45,640 bases of DNA from an uncultured Rubritalea sp. (GTDB lineage: Bacteria > Verrucomicrobiota > Verrucomicrobiia > Verrucomicrobiales > Akkermansiaceae). This document shows, piece by piece, positions 1 to 7,674 of the stretch. The stretch covers positions 1-45,640 of the forward strand of contig CALJOJ010000098.1 of assembly GCA_937981665.1 (NCBI GenBank), in the 5' to 3' direction. How positions within the stretch are numbered: position 1 is the first letter of the stretch; each line of letters starts with the position of its first letter. The notes beneath the pieces were generated by a model. It saw nothing but the letters and a program-made list of their open reading frames with translations. It was not told where the DNA came from and ran no database searches. Both the position numbers and the translations under genes were made by a program.

Positions 1-132
1 GGGCAATGGTTTGCTTATCAGCTTCCTTCAGCCAAGATCTCACGATCTTAACCTTGCTGTCTGCTAGTGGTTCTCTCTGCCGAGCCCACAGGGGACTTTA
101 ACCCCCAAGTCAGTGTGCCCTGCCGGGCACAC
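1..132 (-). mobile_element. Group II intron, 5' portion (runs off window start)
   Basis: Read on the minus strand from 132 this begins GTGTGCCCGGCAGGGCACAC and continues with the folded leader typical of bacterial group II intron domain I, including the GAAGGAAGC and AAGCAAAC stretches. It is identical over 132 nt to the plus-strand copy at 45502-45640. The intron 5' end lies 2 nt beyond the T-run of the desaturase terminator. Insertion just after a terminator hairpin is the known habit of class C (IIC) introns, so IIC is the likely class. The rest of the intron, including any reverse transcriptase gene, would lie outside the window. Confidence 0.8.
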
Positions 133-134
133 AC

Positions 135-169
135 AAAAAAAAGCACGCCTCATAAGAAGCGTACTTTTT
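135..169 (-). terminator. Rho-independent terminator of the desaturase gene
   Basis: On the minus strand an AAGTACGC / GCGTGCTT stem (one G-U pair) is followed by a run of eight T, just downstream of the desaturase stop. The group II intron starts 2 nt after the T-run. Confidence 0.8.
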
Positions 170-196
170 AAAAGTTACTTAGATCTGAGATACCTC

Positions 197-1279
197 TTAT
201 GAAGCAACCTTCACTCTGCCGATTGCTTTCACAACTGCGCGAGTCTCTGTGTTCAGATCCTTAAGAGCAGACTTAGAAAGCTCTACCTTATCCGCAATAG
301 CGGTATCGATAGTCTTACAGCACTTAGCCAGTCTTTCAGAAAGTGATGCAATCGCATCTTTCTCTCCATTTTCTTCCTTCTTCTGCTCGATGAGACGCTT
401 AGCCTCACGCATTTCAGCAAGAAGGATCTTAGCCTCTGATACACGACGAAGGCCGCTTGTGAGACCTAGCTTAGAAAGCGTCCAGATCATCCACTTAGTA
501 GGGTCAAACTGCCACGGCTTCACACCATTTCTGTAGTCGTGTTGGAAAGCGTGGTGGTAGTTATGATACCCCTCACCACATGTAAATACAGCCATGATCG
601 CTGAATCTCGCGCTGAGTTACCTGAGTTATAAGGACGAGTCCCTAGTGTGTGGCATAGTGAATTAATAAAGAATGTGCAGTGATGCACTACGAGAATACG
701 GAGAATACCTGCAATGAGGAATGTTCCAAGAGCTACTGAAGCTCCACCTACAAAGTAACCAATGAATGGTGGAATAGCGAGACCAGCTACAACGCCGATC
801 AAGTGAACCCACTTGTCCTGCCACATTACCAGCTTATCCTTCTTAAGGTCATTCACATTGTCCATTAATGGCATTGGATCAAGCTTAAATAGAAGCCAAC
901 CAACGTGCGCGTAAAAGAACCCTCTTGAAATATCATAAGGATCTCCATCGTGGTCCACGTGCTTGTGGTGGTGACGGTGATCAGATGCCCAGCTGAGGCA
1001 TGAATTCTCAAATGCGGCTGCACCGAAAACGAGTGTCAGAAATTTTACTGGCCATGTTGCCTTGAATGAAAGGTGTGAAAAGAGACGGTGATATCCGAGT
1101 GTAATACTCATGATAGTAGCTACCGTGAAGAAGAAAAACATACTCAGCTGGAATACAGGATTAGGTAAGCCATAGTTGATTAAATAGAGAGGAACTCCGA
1201 TCAAAGAGATCAGTGTAGTCGCTATAATGAAGGAGCTCGTTTTCCAATTTACTCTATGGAATGGAAAGTCTTTAAACAT
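197..1279 (-). CDS. Fatty acid desaturase (acyl-CoA delta-9 type)
   Basis: This is an integral-membrane di-iron desaturase that introduces a cis double bond into fatty acyl chains, so it should tune membrane fluidity. The three histidine boxes are visible: HRLFSH near residue 64, DHRHHH near residue 100 and HNYHH near residue 240. Hydrophobic segments lie around residues 15-60 and 165-200. At 360 aa it is slightly longer than simple bacterial enzymes because of a lysine/glutamate-rich C-terminal tail of about 80 residues, predicted helical, that follows the last box. The ATG at 1279 is preceded by AT-rich sequence without a Shine-Dalgarno motif. It is a single gene ended by a terminator next to an intron. 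The class is secure; whether the substrate is acyl-CoA or a lipid-bound chain is not. Confidence 0.9.
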   Translation of the reverse strand: MFKDFPFHRVNWKTSSFIIATTLISLIGVPLYLINYGLPNPVFQLSMFFFFTVATIMSITLGYHRLFSHLSFKATWPVKFLTLVFGAAAFENSCLSWASDHRHHHKHVDHDGDPYDISRGFFYAHVGWLLFKLDPMPLMDNVNDLKKDKLVMWQDKWVHLIGVVAGLAIPPFIGYFVGGASVALGTFLIAGILRILVVHHCTFFINSLCHTLGTRPYNSGNSARDSAIMAVFTCGEGYHNYHHAFQHDYRNGVKPWQFDPTKWMIWTLSKLGLTSGLRRVSEAKILLAEMREAKRLIEQKKEENGEKDAIASLSERLAKCCKTIDTAIADKVELSKSALKDLNTETRAVVKAIGRVKVAS

Positions 1280-1624
1280 AATTTATATTAGTTGGATTGT
1301 CTTAATTTTAGTTAGTGGAGGGCTTATACTACACTAATGGTGGCGAAACCTGTCAGTGCACCGCTCTCATACTCTCATAACATGTAAAACGCCAACAAAA
1401 ATAACGACAATCCATCAAAACAACCACAACTCATTGATACACAGCAAAAGAACACCTCGGGAGACAACAACAATAAAATCACAACTCATTATAACCAAGA
1501 ACAATACAACACCTTCGCAGACATACAAGCCATCGCCTTACAGCAACTAACTTGCATTACTTGGGATTTGACAAATTAGCAAACTACCGACTTACTCCTT
1601 CCTAACTTATTATAAACACCACTT
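1280..1624. other. Intergenic region between divergent genes
   Basis: This 345-bp gap should hold the promoters of the desaturase (minus) and the M15-like gene (plus). A TTGACA lies at 1568-1573, but I see no well-spaced -10 box. One plus-strand frame is open from 1385 to the TAG at 1579-1581 and would encode an Asn/Gln-rich peptide, but it lacks an ATG, GTG or TTG start near its beginning and I do not call it as a gene. Confidence 0.5.
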
Positions 1625-2227
1625 ATGAAAAATCTCATTAAATCTATACTAACAGCGATCCTCGCTCTCTCTGCGTCGGCCCTGTTTTCATCTTGCGGAA
1701 CAGCACCAGCACCGACTCCGAAAGTCACACCGAAGACAGTGCCAGTTAAGAAGACCACTTCATATTCTTCTACTTCTACTCAGGCACTCGCTAAGAAAGT
1801 ACTAGCACACCCGAAGATCACCTTATTGCGCAAGCAAGTAAGCGGCAGAGTGGATGGAGCAAGCTCCTACCACAACATCGCATCTGTAGCTCGTGGCTAT
1901 AGCGCTAAGCGTAGTTCATACTCCAACGCACCAGGTGGATACACCAAGCTCAGAAGAAAAATGCTCGAGACCATGCTCTACATGGCAGATGTAAAGGGCT
2001 ACAGATACCGCGTAACATCCATCGCAGGCGGCTCACACTCCAAAACATCTAGGCACTACGCCGGCATCGCATTTGATGTAGACATGATCAACGGTGTAAA
2101 AGTCGGTGCAGGCAAACCATACTATAAAGCATTCATGAACGCCTGTAGAGCAAAGGGAGCTACAGAAGTACTCGGGCCTGGAGCTAAAGGTCACAGCCGC
2201 CACATCCACATGGCTTGGCCTAGATAA
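1625..2227 (+). CDS. Lipoprotein, M15-like (D-Ala-D-Ala carboxypeptidase fold) peptidase
   Basis: The N-terminus is a lipoprotein signal (hydrophobic stretch followed by SSCG, lipidated Cys about residue 24), then a Pro/Thr/Lys-rich linker to about residue 50. The C-terminal half carries SRHYAGIAFDVD (about residues 141-152) and ends with HIHMAW. This His...Asp...His pattern is that of the zinc ligands of the M15/VanY-like peptidoglycan peptidases. It probably trims peptidoglycan from the outer-membrane or periplasmic side, although it could be a non-catalytic peptidoglycan-binding relative. It stands alone and is followed by a strong terminator. A second M15-type protein is encoded at 35457-36074. 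Confidence 0.7.
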   Translation: MKNLIKSILTAILALSASALFSSCGTAPAPTPKVTPKTVPVKKTTSYSSTSTQALAKKVLAHPKITLLRKQVSGRVDGASSYHNIASVARGYSAKRSSYSNAPGGYTKLRRKMLETMLYMADVKGYRYRVTSIAGGSHSKTSRHYAGIAFDVDMINGVKVGAGKPYYKAFMNACRAKGATEVLGPGAKGHSRHIHMAWPR

Positions 2228-2538
2228 GCTATATAAAGCTTAAAAATTAATACCTTTCTTGTCTAATAAAGACGTCATCATCACGATGACGTCTTTTTTG
2301 TGCCTTATTAAGAACCTCACAACCTCATATCACGGAAGCCTTATACAATCAGTGAATAGATGCAGAGAACTAAACCAACGTAGCAGAAGTTCGCTCAATA
2401 GAGCATGTCAACTTATTGTCACATTAAAGTATTTACGCTCAGTAGTAATCTATGAGATAAGAAAGCTCATCAGCAATAACTAGGGGTTCTAAATGAACTT
2501 CGTTTCCTGATACCACTACTACAACCATTACAAACAAC
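2228..2538. other. Intergenic region with terminator
   Basis: This 311-bp gap contains the terminator at 2268-2299 and then AT-rich sequence leading to the porin gene. A short ORF spanning 2259-2483 runs through the terminator and is not credible. I see no RNA gene here. Confidence 0.5.
2268..2299 (+). terminator. Rho-independent terminator of the M15-like gene
   Basis: The stem AAAGACGTCATC / GATGACGTCTTT has a 5-nt loop and is followed by a T-run. Confidence 0.9.
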
Positions 2539-3765
2539 ATGGAAAACAAAGCAGTTAAAACGATAATCAGCGCTATCGCTCTTTCAAGCGCAGCAGTTGC
2601 CGGACCTGAAGCAGGGTCTGTAGAATCAGTAATAGCACCTATTCAATCCAACACAGGCAACTTCTGTGAAACATGGAAGAACATGGGCAAGTTATACAAA
2701 AACAACAATAACCCGTTTATCCAACAGGTTAAAGTTTTTGGACGCGCTCACATTCAGTACGCTAATATAAACGGCGAAAACGCTGCTGGTAACGACATCA
2801 GTGAAAGCTACGATGAACTCCGTCGCTTTCGCGCTGGCATACAAGTTAAAGCCTTCAATGGACTTGAGATTTTCACCTCTGCAAACTTTACTAACGATCA
2901 ATCACCAAGAGGTGGTGACCGTGACATCGAGTTCACAGATTACGACCAAGCATACATCGCCTACAACTTTGGCACCCTTGCTGGCATAGATGACCTCAAG
3001 CTTTCATACGGTCGATTCAAAATAGCCCTCAGTGCTGAAGGTCAAGACTCATCAAAAACAATCAAAACTGTCGAACGTACAGCAATCTCTAATAAAGTAT
3101 TCACGAACCGCTACACTAGCTTCCTCGTTTCAGGTTCACGTGGAAATGTAGATGCCACATTCGGTTTCCTCAGCCTAGATGACACAGACTTCATCGGTAC
3201 ATTTGACGTAGGACACGCACTTTATTTTGACACCACAGTAGGACTCGGTGGTCACGACTACCACTTTGATGCGCTTTACAACATCGACGAAGGAACAGCT
3301 GACGACGAAGTAGGGATGGACTTCGAATACGCAGCCTCACTCGCTACCAGCAGAACTATCGCAGGATGGGACACACTCTTCAACGTCATCTACGGAAACA
3401 ACGGTGATAACGGTGGAGCAGAGACAGGCGGAGCATTCTGGGGGGTTGTCGTTCAGCCATCTAAGTACATCATCGATGATAAACTAGAAGCTGTATTCAG
3501 ATACTCATATCAAGGATCTTCCAGAGACCAAGGAATCAGCTCACTTAGACGCTACTTCGGCCAGTCACTCCGTGACAATCCAGTAGCTGGTGACAACACA
3601 GACTATACAGGCGACTCACACCACAGCATCTACGCTGGTCTAAACTACCACCTCTGCGGTCATAACAGCAAAATCTTGCTAGGCGCAGAATACGAGACTA
3701 TCGAGACACCTAACGGAAGCTCAGACGCATCCACACTCTGGGCAGCATACAGAGTCTACTTCTAG
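2539..3765 (+). CDS. Outer-membrane porin, OprO/OprP (phosphate-selective) type
   Basis: A predicted 408-residue outer-membrane beta barrel that would let small anions or other solutes cross. It has a short signal region (about 1-20), then alternating amphipathic strands such as FGRAHIQYANING, LRRFRAGIQVKAF and DLKLSYGRFKIAL. The motifs LRRxRxGxxV and YGRFK, and a C-terminus ending in an aromatic residue (RVYF) as barrel proteins do, point to the Porin_O_P family. Substrate specificity cannot be read from the sequence. It is monocistronic with a strong terminator and has C-rich third codon positions, a sign of high expression. Confidence 0.8.
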   Translation: MENKAVKTIISAIALSSAAVAGPEAGSVESVIAPIQSNTGNFCETWKNMGKLYKNNNNPFIQQVKVFGRAHIQYANINGENAAGNDISESYDELRRFRAGIQVKAFNGLEIFTSANFTNDQSPRGGDRDIEFTDYDQAYIAYNFGTLAGIDDLKLSYGRFKIALSAEGQDSSKTIKTVERTAISNKVFTNRYTSFLVSGSRGNVDATFGFLSLDDTDFIGTFDVGHALYFDTTVGLGGHDYHFDALYNIDEGTADDEVGMDFEYAASLATSRTIAGWDTLFNVIYGNNGDNGGAETGGAFWGVVVQPSKYIIDDKLEAVFRYSYQGSSRDQGISSLRRYFGQSLRDNPVAGDNTDYTGDSHHSIYAGLNYHLCGHNSKILLGAEYETIETPNGSSDASTLWAAYRVYF

Positions 3766-3803
3766 GACCCCTACTCCTCATAGATAGAAATTTCATCTAA
3801 CAC

Positions 3804-3840
3804 AAAACGCCACGCCTCATCTGAGACGTGGCGTTTTTTT
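3804..3840 (+). terminator. Rho-independent terminator of the porin gene
   Basis: The stem AACGCCACG / CGTGGCGTT is followed by a T-run. Confidence 0.9.
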
Positions 3841-3900
3841 GTGTAACCATTTAGATAATGAAACTAATACGAATTAATAAGTTATTTTCGTTGAATTTAG

Positions 3901-3931
3901 CCCCCAAGTCAGTGTGCCCTGCCGGGCACAC
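3901..3931 (-). mobile_element. 31-nt group II intron 5' remnant
   Basis: The minus strand carries the first 31 nt of the intron found at both window ends, then departs from it completely (GGGGG followed by CTAAAT instead of TTAAAG). Like the other two copies it begins 2 nt after the T-run of a Rho-independent terminator, here that of the ribosomal operon. It is too short to be a working intron. Confidence 0.75.
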
Positions 3932-3933
3932 AC

Positions 3934-3968
3934 AAAAAAAGACGCACCGGAAACCGATACGTCTTTTG
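3934..3968 (-). terminator. Rho-independent terminator of rpsM-rpsK-rpsD
   Basis: On the minus strand the stem AAGACGTATCGG / CCGGTGCGTCTT (with a wobble pair) is followed by seven T. It ends the ribosomal operon straight after rpsD. Confidence 0.85.
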
Positions 3969-3992
3969 AAAATTTGATGTAATCTAGGTAGA

Positions 3993-4604
3993 TTATCTTG
4001 AGTAAAGTTCAACAACGAGCTGAACGTTTACACCGTGGTCCATGTCCTCTGTCTCAGGGATACGAGCTACGATACCTTCCATGTTGTCTCTATCAAGTGT
4101 GAGCCACTCTTTAAGTGGAACTGCTTGAGTGATGTCGAGAGCGCGAAGACCTAGTTGCTGTGATGCAGGTCTCTTAGAGATCTGGATCTTATCACCTGGC
4201 TTACACTGGAATGATGCTACGTCTGTCTTAGTACCGTTCACAACGATGTGACCGTGGTTTACAAGCTGACGAGCTGCTGAACGTGTGTTACCGAATCCGA
4301 GTCTGTAACAAACATTGTCGAGACGAGTCTCAAGTAGTTGACAGATTGTCTCACCAGTTACTGCGCGGCGGCGTGCTGCCTCTGCATAGTATCCACGGAA
4401 CTGCTTTTCAAGTACACCGTACTGGAAACGTAGCTTTTGCTTTTCACCGAGGGCGATTGAGTAGTCAGACTTCTTTTTGCGTCCAGCACGGAATCCGTGT
4501 TGTCCAGGTGGGAAGTTTCTGCGCTCAAGTGCCTTAGATGGTCCGAAGAGAGCTACTCCGAAACGACGGCTGATTTTATCTTTTGGGCCAATATAACGTG
4601 CCAT
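3993..4604 (-). CDS. rpsD: 30S ribosomal protein S4
   Basis: S4 is a primary 16S rRNA-binding protein that nucleates 30S assembly. The family features are present: an N-terminal MARYxGP start, RRNFPPGQHG around residues 28-37, the KQKLRFQYGVLEKQFRGYY stretch, and the S4 RNA-binding domain from about residue 93 (ETRLDNVCYRLGF). Its 203 aa is the usual length. It is the last gene of a three-gene operon; the usual next genes rpoA and rplQ are absent, and a terminator follows. Confidence 0.97.
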   Translation of the reverse strand: MARYIGPKDKISRRFGVALFGPSKALERRNFPPGQHGFRAGRKKKSDYSIALGEKQKLRFQYGVLEKQFRGYYAEAARRRAVTGETICQLLETRLDNVCYRLGFGNTRSAARQLVNHGHIVVNGTKTDVASFQCKPGDKIQISKRPASQQLGLRALDITQAVPLKEWLTLDRDNMEGIVARIPETEDMDHGVNVQLVVELYSR

Positions 4605-4643
4605 AATATAAAAAGTGTTAGTTGTTAGTGTTGGAAGTTGTAA

Positions 4644-5222
4644 TTATACGCGGCGAGCCTTCTTAGGACGGCAACCGTTATGCGGGATAGCTGTTACGTC
4701 TTTGATAGAAGAGATATCAAGTCCGAGTCCTTGTGCTGCACGCACTGCTGACTCACGACCTGCGCCCGGTCCTTTAACGCGTACCTCAACAGTCTTAAGA
4801 CCGTGAGACATTGCCTGACGGCATGCATCTTGAGATACTACCTGAGCTGCGTATGCAGTGCTCTTACGAGAACCTTTGAAGCCCATCTTACCAGCAGATG
4901 ACCAGCCGATAGAATTACCGGATACGTCAGTCACGCTAACGAGAGTGTTGTTGAAGGTAGCGGTAACATGTACAATTCCTGTAGCGATGTTCTTGCTGCC
5001 TTTAGCCTTGTGAATCTTGACATCTTCTTCTTCGCCACCGGCGATCTCTGCGAAGATATCTTTCTTCTTTTCGTCCTTCTTAGGAGCGTCAGCTACTGCT
5101 TTCTCATCCTTAGGTGCGTCAGCCGCAGCTTTCTCATCCTTAGGTGCTTCTACAGTTGCTTCAACTGGAGCTGCAACTTCTTTCTTAGCGTCAGTTGCTT
5201 CTGTGTTATTTTCTTCAGACAT
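4644..5222 (-). CDS. rpsK: 30S ribosomal protein S11 with long N-terminal tail
   Basis: S11 sits on the 30S platform by the Shine-Dalgarno/anti-Shine-Dalgarno helix. Residues from about 70 to 192 are a normal S11 ([51 protein letters not shown], and the end KKARRV). The first ~65 residues are extra: a highly charged tail built on repeats of APKDEK(A)ADAPKDEK, encoded by near-perfect repeats of about 33 nt around 5080-5155. The usual S11 length is about 129 aa. No good start codon lies close to the core, and the tail is in frame with an ATG at 5222 placed normally after rpsM, so the extension looks genuine. Confidence 0.95.
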   Translation of the reverse strand: MSEENNTEATDAKKEVAAPVEATVEAPKDEKAAADAPKDEKAVADAPKKDEKKKDIFAEIAGGEEEDVKIHKAKGSKNIATGIVHVTATFNNTLVSVTDVSGNSIGWSSAGKMGFKGSRKSTAYAAQVVSQDACRQAMSHGLKTVEVRVKGPGAGRESAVRAAQGLGLDISSIKDVTAIPHNGCRPKKARRV

Positions 5223-5250
5223 TATATAAAATGATCTCTAGTTAAAGTTG

Positions 5251-5616
5251 TTATTTAGCAGAAACTGAACGTTTCTTGCCCTTGCGAGTACGAGCATTTG
5301 TCTTAGTACGCTGACCCCTTACTGGGATACCACGCTTATGACACTGGCCACGGTAGCAATTGATTGATTGAAGACGCTTCAAGTTACCTTGAAGTTCACG
5401 ACGAAGGTCACCTTCAATAACGAACTCCTCTTGAGTAATCACTGACGCGATCTTCACTAGTTGTTCTTCTGAAAGCTTGCCTGTACGGATATCTGAGTCA
5501 ACACCAGCTTGATCTAAGATCTTAACTGCTCTTGTGCTCCCAATACCGTAAATATACTGGAGAGAAGCTTCGATGCGCTTCTCGTTTGGAATTTCTATTC
5601 CGAAAATACGTGCCAT
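5251..5616 (-). CDS. rpsM: 30S ribosomal protein S13
   Basis: S13 is located in the 30S head and contacts tRNA and the 50S subunit. It begins MARIFGIEIPNEKRIEASL and contains the family motif YRGQCHKRGIPVRGQRTKTNARTRKG near the C-terminus, with a length of 121 aa. It is the first gene of the operon rpsM-rpsK-rpsD; no rpmJ is seen just upstream. Confidence 0.97.
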   Translation of the reverse strand: MARIFGIEIPNEKRIEASLQYIYGIGSTRAVKILDQAGVDSDIRTGKLSEEQLVKIASVITQEEFVIEGDLRRELQGNLKRLQSINCYRGQCHKRGIPVRGQRTKTNARTRKGKKRSVSAK

Positions 5617-5798
5617 AATGATACTCTATTTTTCGTGGTTAATAACTGTGCTCCGCAGAAATTTATGCGCACTGTGCGCAAAGCGGGATGGCTCGTGTAT
5701 CAAAAACTCCCCAATATGCAAGAATTTTGTGGCTTTTTATTTCTACAAGTAAACTTACTTCAAGGCCTCACATGAAGCCCTAACCCACAGAAAGAACA

Positions 5799-6014
5799 TT
5801 ATTTCATCAGCCCTATTACCTCTCCCTGCTCAGGAAATCTGCCTGTTTCTTTCTTACTATAGATAAGCGTCCCATCCACAACGACGGTAAATACTCCCCC
5901 ACTACCTTCAATAAGATTAGCATCCACAGCGTGGGATTCCTTAAGCTCCGCAGCTAAACTAGCCGCTTTTGGTAAATAGTTTCACACTCCGCAGTATTCG
6001 ATCTCAATTTTCAT
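5799..6014 (-). CDS. Candidate selenoprotein, SelW/Rdx family (CGVU, UGA at codon 11)
   Basis: Reading from the ATG at 6014 gives MKIEIEYCGV, then an in-frame TGA (5984-5982), then NYLPKAASLAAELKESHAVD and on to a TAA at 5799-5801, for 71 residues with the UGA counted. The UGA sits exactly at the second redox position of the N-terminal CxxC/CxxU motif of Rdx (SelW/SelT/SelH) proteins. The remainder fits the family thioredoxin-like fold: a helix rich in Ala/Leu after the motif, and the C-terminal GGVFTVVVDGTLIYSKKETGRFPE, which resembles the typical G-x-F-x-V-x-x-(D/N)-G-x-L-(I/V)-(F/Y)-S-K stretch. A SECIS-like hairpin follows at 5966-5950. The likely role is a thiol or selenol redox protein. 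If the genome lacks Sec machinery, this would instead be a Cys-to-stop pseudogene. Confidence 0.75.
5950..5966 (-). promoter_or_regulatory. SECIS-like hairpin downstream of UGA (SelW gene)
   Basis: On the mRNA strand GCGGCTA-GTT-TAGCTGC forms a 7-bp stem (one G-U pair) with loop GUU. It starts 15 nt after the UGA, placing the loop G at +23. Bacterial SECIS elements are short hairpins just after the UGA with a GU in the apical loop that SelB contacts, at a similar distance. Confidence 0.6.
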
Positions 6015-6406
6015 CTCTTTTTTTATGGTTTAGTTATATGGCACGAATTAGCCATATCACCACTCTCGTTAATTTTCTCAGTAGGTAAAGTAAAATAGAA
6101 TGGCTAGGCTGTACACTTATATGCAGAATTATGACCGTAAATAAGCTTCAGATCCATCACTCGAAGTTTTTTTAGAGACCTATAAGATGTCACAGTGAAC
6201 TAATAGGATTAAGCTATTTACCAAGCTACTGTAATGACTTGATCCTTATGCTAACTAACATCTTTAAATTAACGCTGCTTTTTTTCTAACGCATATGTCG
6301 TGGACGAGTCTGTATCTATAATGGTGTCGTAACCATGCTTAATCATTCCGTTTTACAAAGCCTTTACAACGGAACTCCACATCTCGTGATATAAACTATA
6401 GCGAAC
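6015..6406. other. Intergenic region upstream of two divergent genes
   Basis: This is 392 bp of AT-rich sequence with no credible reading frame on either strand. The one clear structure is the inverted repeat ATATGGC-N8-GCCATAT at 6036-6057, 22 bp upstream of the SelW-like start, which could be an operator. Confidence 0.4.
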
Positions 6407-7099
6407 GTGATTCACTTACCTCAAATATTCCGTAATACCAAGCTTACCTTCGTAGAGACAACTCTCTTCTGGAGCGTTCTCTTCATTGGTACTGGGGCCA
6501 TCGTTTGGAATAGCCTGGCCTACTTTCTACCGAACACCATGCACCAGTTCTTCTTCGAAAGGATAGAGCTGACGATGCAAGACTGGTGGAAATATACCGT
6601 CCTTACTCACGTGGTCGCTGGTCTGACATGTCTGATCTCTAGCTTATTGCAGTATTCTAAAATCCTACTCAAGCGAACTCCACGCGTTCATAAATACCTC
6701 GGCCACATTTACGCTCTGAGTATCATCACCGTAGTCTTCCCTACTGGCGTCGCACTCAGTTTCGTAGCTAAGGGAGGAACATCTGGAATGGTTGGCTTCC
6801 TCATTCTATCATTCGCCACCCTTCTCACTCTCCTCCTCGGAATGGCAGCTATTTACAAGCGTAATATCAGATCCCACCAAGCCTGGATCACCCGTTCATT
6901 TGCTCTCATCACAACAGCTATCACCTTTCGCACATTACAAATAGGCCTAGATGAGCTCGGCTTAGACCCAGACTCTAACTACCAATTCTCCCTATGGCTG
7001 AGCATCGCCATAAATCTCATCCTTGCTGAATACTACCTTCTCAAGACAAGAACATCACGCTCTAACAAGAACCCAAAACAAACAACCCAAACCAGATAA
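6407..7099 (+). CDS. DUF2306 family multi-pass membrane protein
   Basis: A predicted inner-membrane protein of unknown function. Six to seven hydrophobic helices are visible (about residues 18-40, 63-80, 97-118, 125-147, 160-178 and 190-210). The motif set RVHKYLGHIYALS, with a conserved His before helix 3, and RSHQAWITRSFAL before helix 5 matches DUF2306 proteins, some of which are annotated as heme- or copper-linked membrane proteins. The start is a GTG with no Shine-Dalgarno sequence. The next gene begins 5 bp after its stop, so the two are probably co-transcribed. Confidence 0.7.
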   Translation: MIHLPQIFRNTKLTFVETTLFWSVLFIGTGAIVWNSLAYFLPNTMHQFFFERIELTMQDWWKYTVLTHVVAGLTCLISSLLQYSKILLKRTPRVHKYLGHIYALSIITVVFPTGVALSFVAKGGTSGMVGFLILSFATLLTLLLGMAAIYKRNIRSHQAWITRSFALITTAITFRTLQIGLDELGLDPDSNYQFSLWLSIAINLILAEYYLLKTRTSRSNKNPKQTTQTR

Positions 7100-7104
7100 A
7101 AACT

Positions 7105-7614
7105 ATGAAAAACACCATCCTAAGTATCGCTAGCGGAAGCATCATACTCACCTCTATTACCATCGCTGGCGAATCCCTAACCCAGCAAGCAAAGGCTACA
7201 GGCAAAGTAAACTCGGTCACAGCTACCACCATTACAGACCCCGCAGTCTCTTTGATTACTCATGAAATCTTGAGCCCCATTATCACGCAATCTAAGCGTT
7301 TTAATAAATTTTCAAGAACTAGACGACCTACCAATACAGTTTATGAAATCGTGGAGAATACTGAGTCAGCGACAAAAGAAGTCAGGAGCTTCGACATCGT
7401 AAGAAAACCCACAATACTTATTTTCCCTACGCAACCTACAGCAGGTGAAAAGAAAGATGTCACGAATACTCTGCATGAGATCAAATACCTCACCGCATCT
7501 AACGAGATCCTTATAAAACAAGGTGATGACTGGGTCACTAAGCAAGATCACAAATTTTTAAGTCTACTACCCAAAGTAATAACCTCAGACAAAGTAGTAG
7601 CCAACAAACAATAA
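7105..7614 (+). CDS. Secreted protein of unknown function
   Basis: 169 aa with an N-terminal signal peptide (MKNTILSIASGSIILTSITIAG, cleavage about residue 22). The mature part is hydrophilic and Thr/Lys-rich, without cysteines or any motif I recognise. It follows the DUF2306 gene by 5 bp, so it may belong with that membrane protein. It converges on the protease gene at 7675-8487, with no clear terminator between them. Confidence 0.55.
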   Translation: MKNTILSIASGSIILTSITIAGESLTQQAKATGKVNSVTATTITDPAVSLITHEILSPIITQSKRFNKFSRTRRPTNTVYEIVENTESATKEVRSFDIVRKPTILIFPTQPTAGEKKDVTNTLHEIKYLTASNEILIKQGDDWVTKQDHKFLSLLPKVITSDKVVANKQ

Positions 7615-7674
7615 GCTTTTCTTCGTGTAAGCTGTGTCGTGGCTTGAGAAAAACCCTCCCAAATAAACTCCCTC

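Noticed and set aside
1356..1550. 64-codon Thr/Lys-rich plus-strand ORF
   Set aside because: Low-complexity translation of A/C-rich DNA with no motif; another frame in the same place looks at least as good.
2259..2483. 74-codon plus-strand ORF after the M15-like gene
   Set aside because: It runs through a strong Rho-independent terminator and has no recognisable features.
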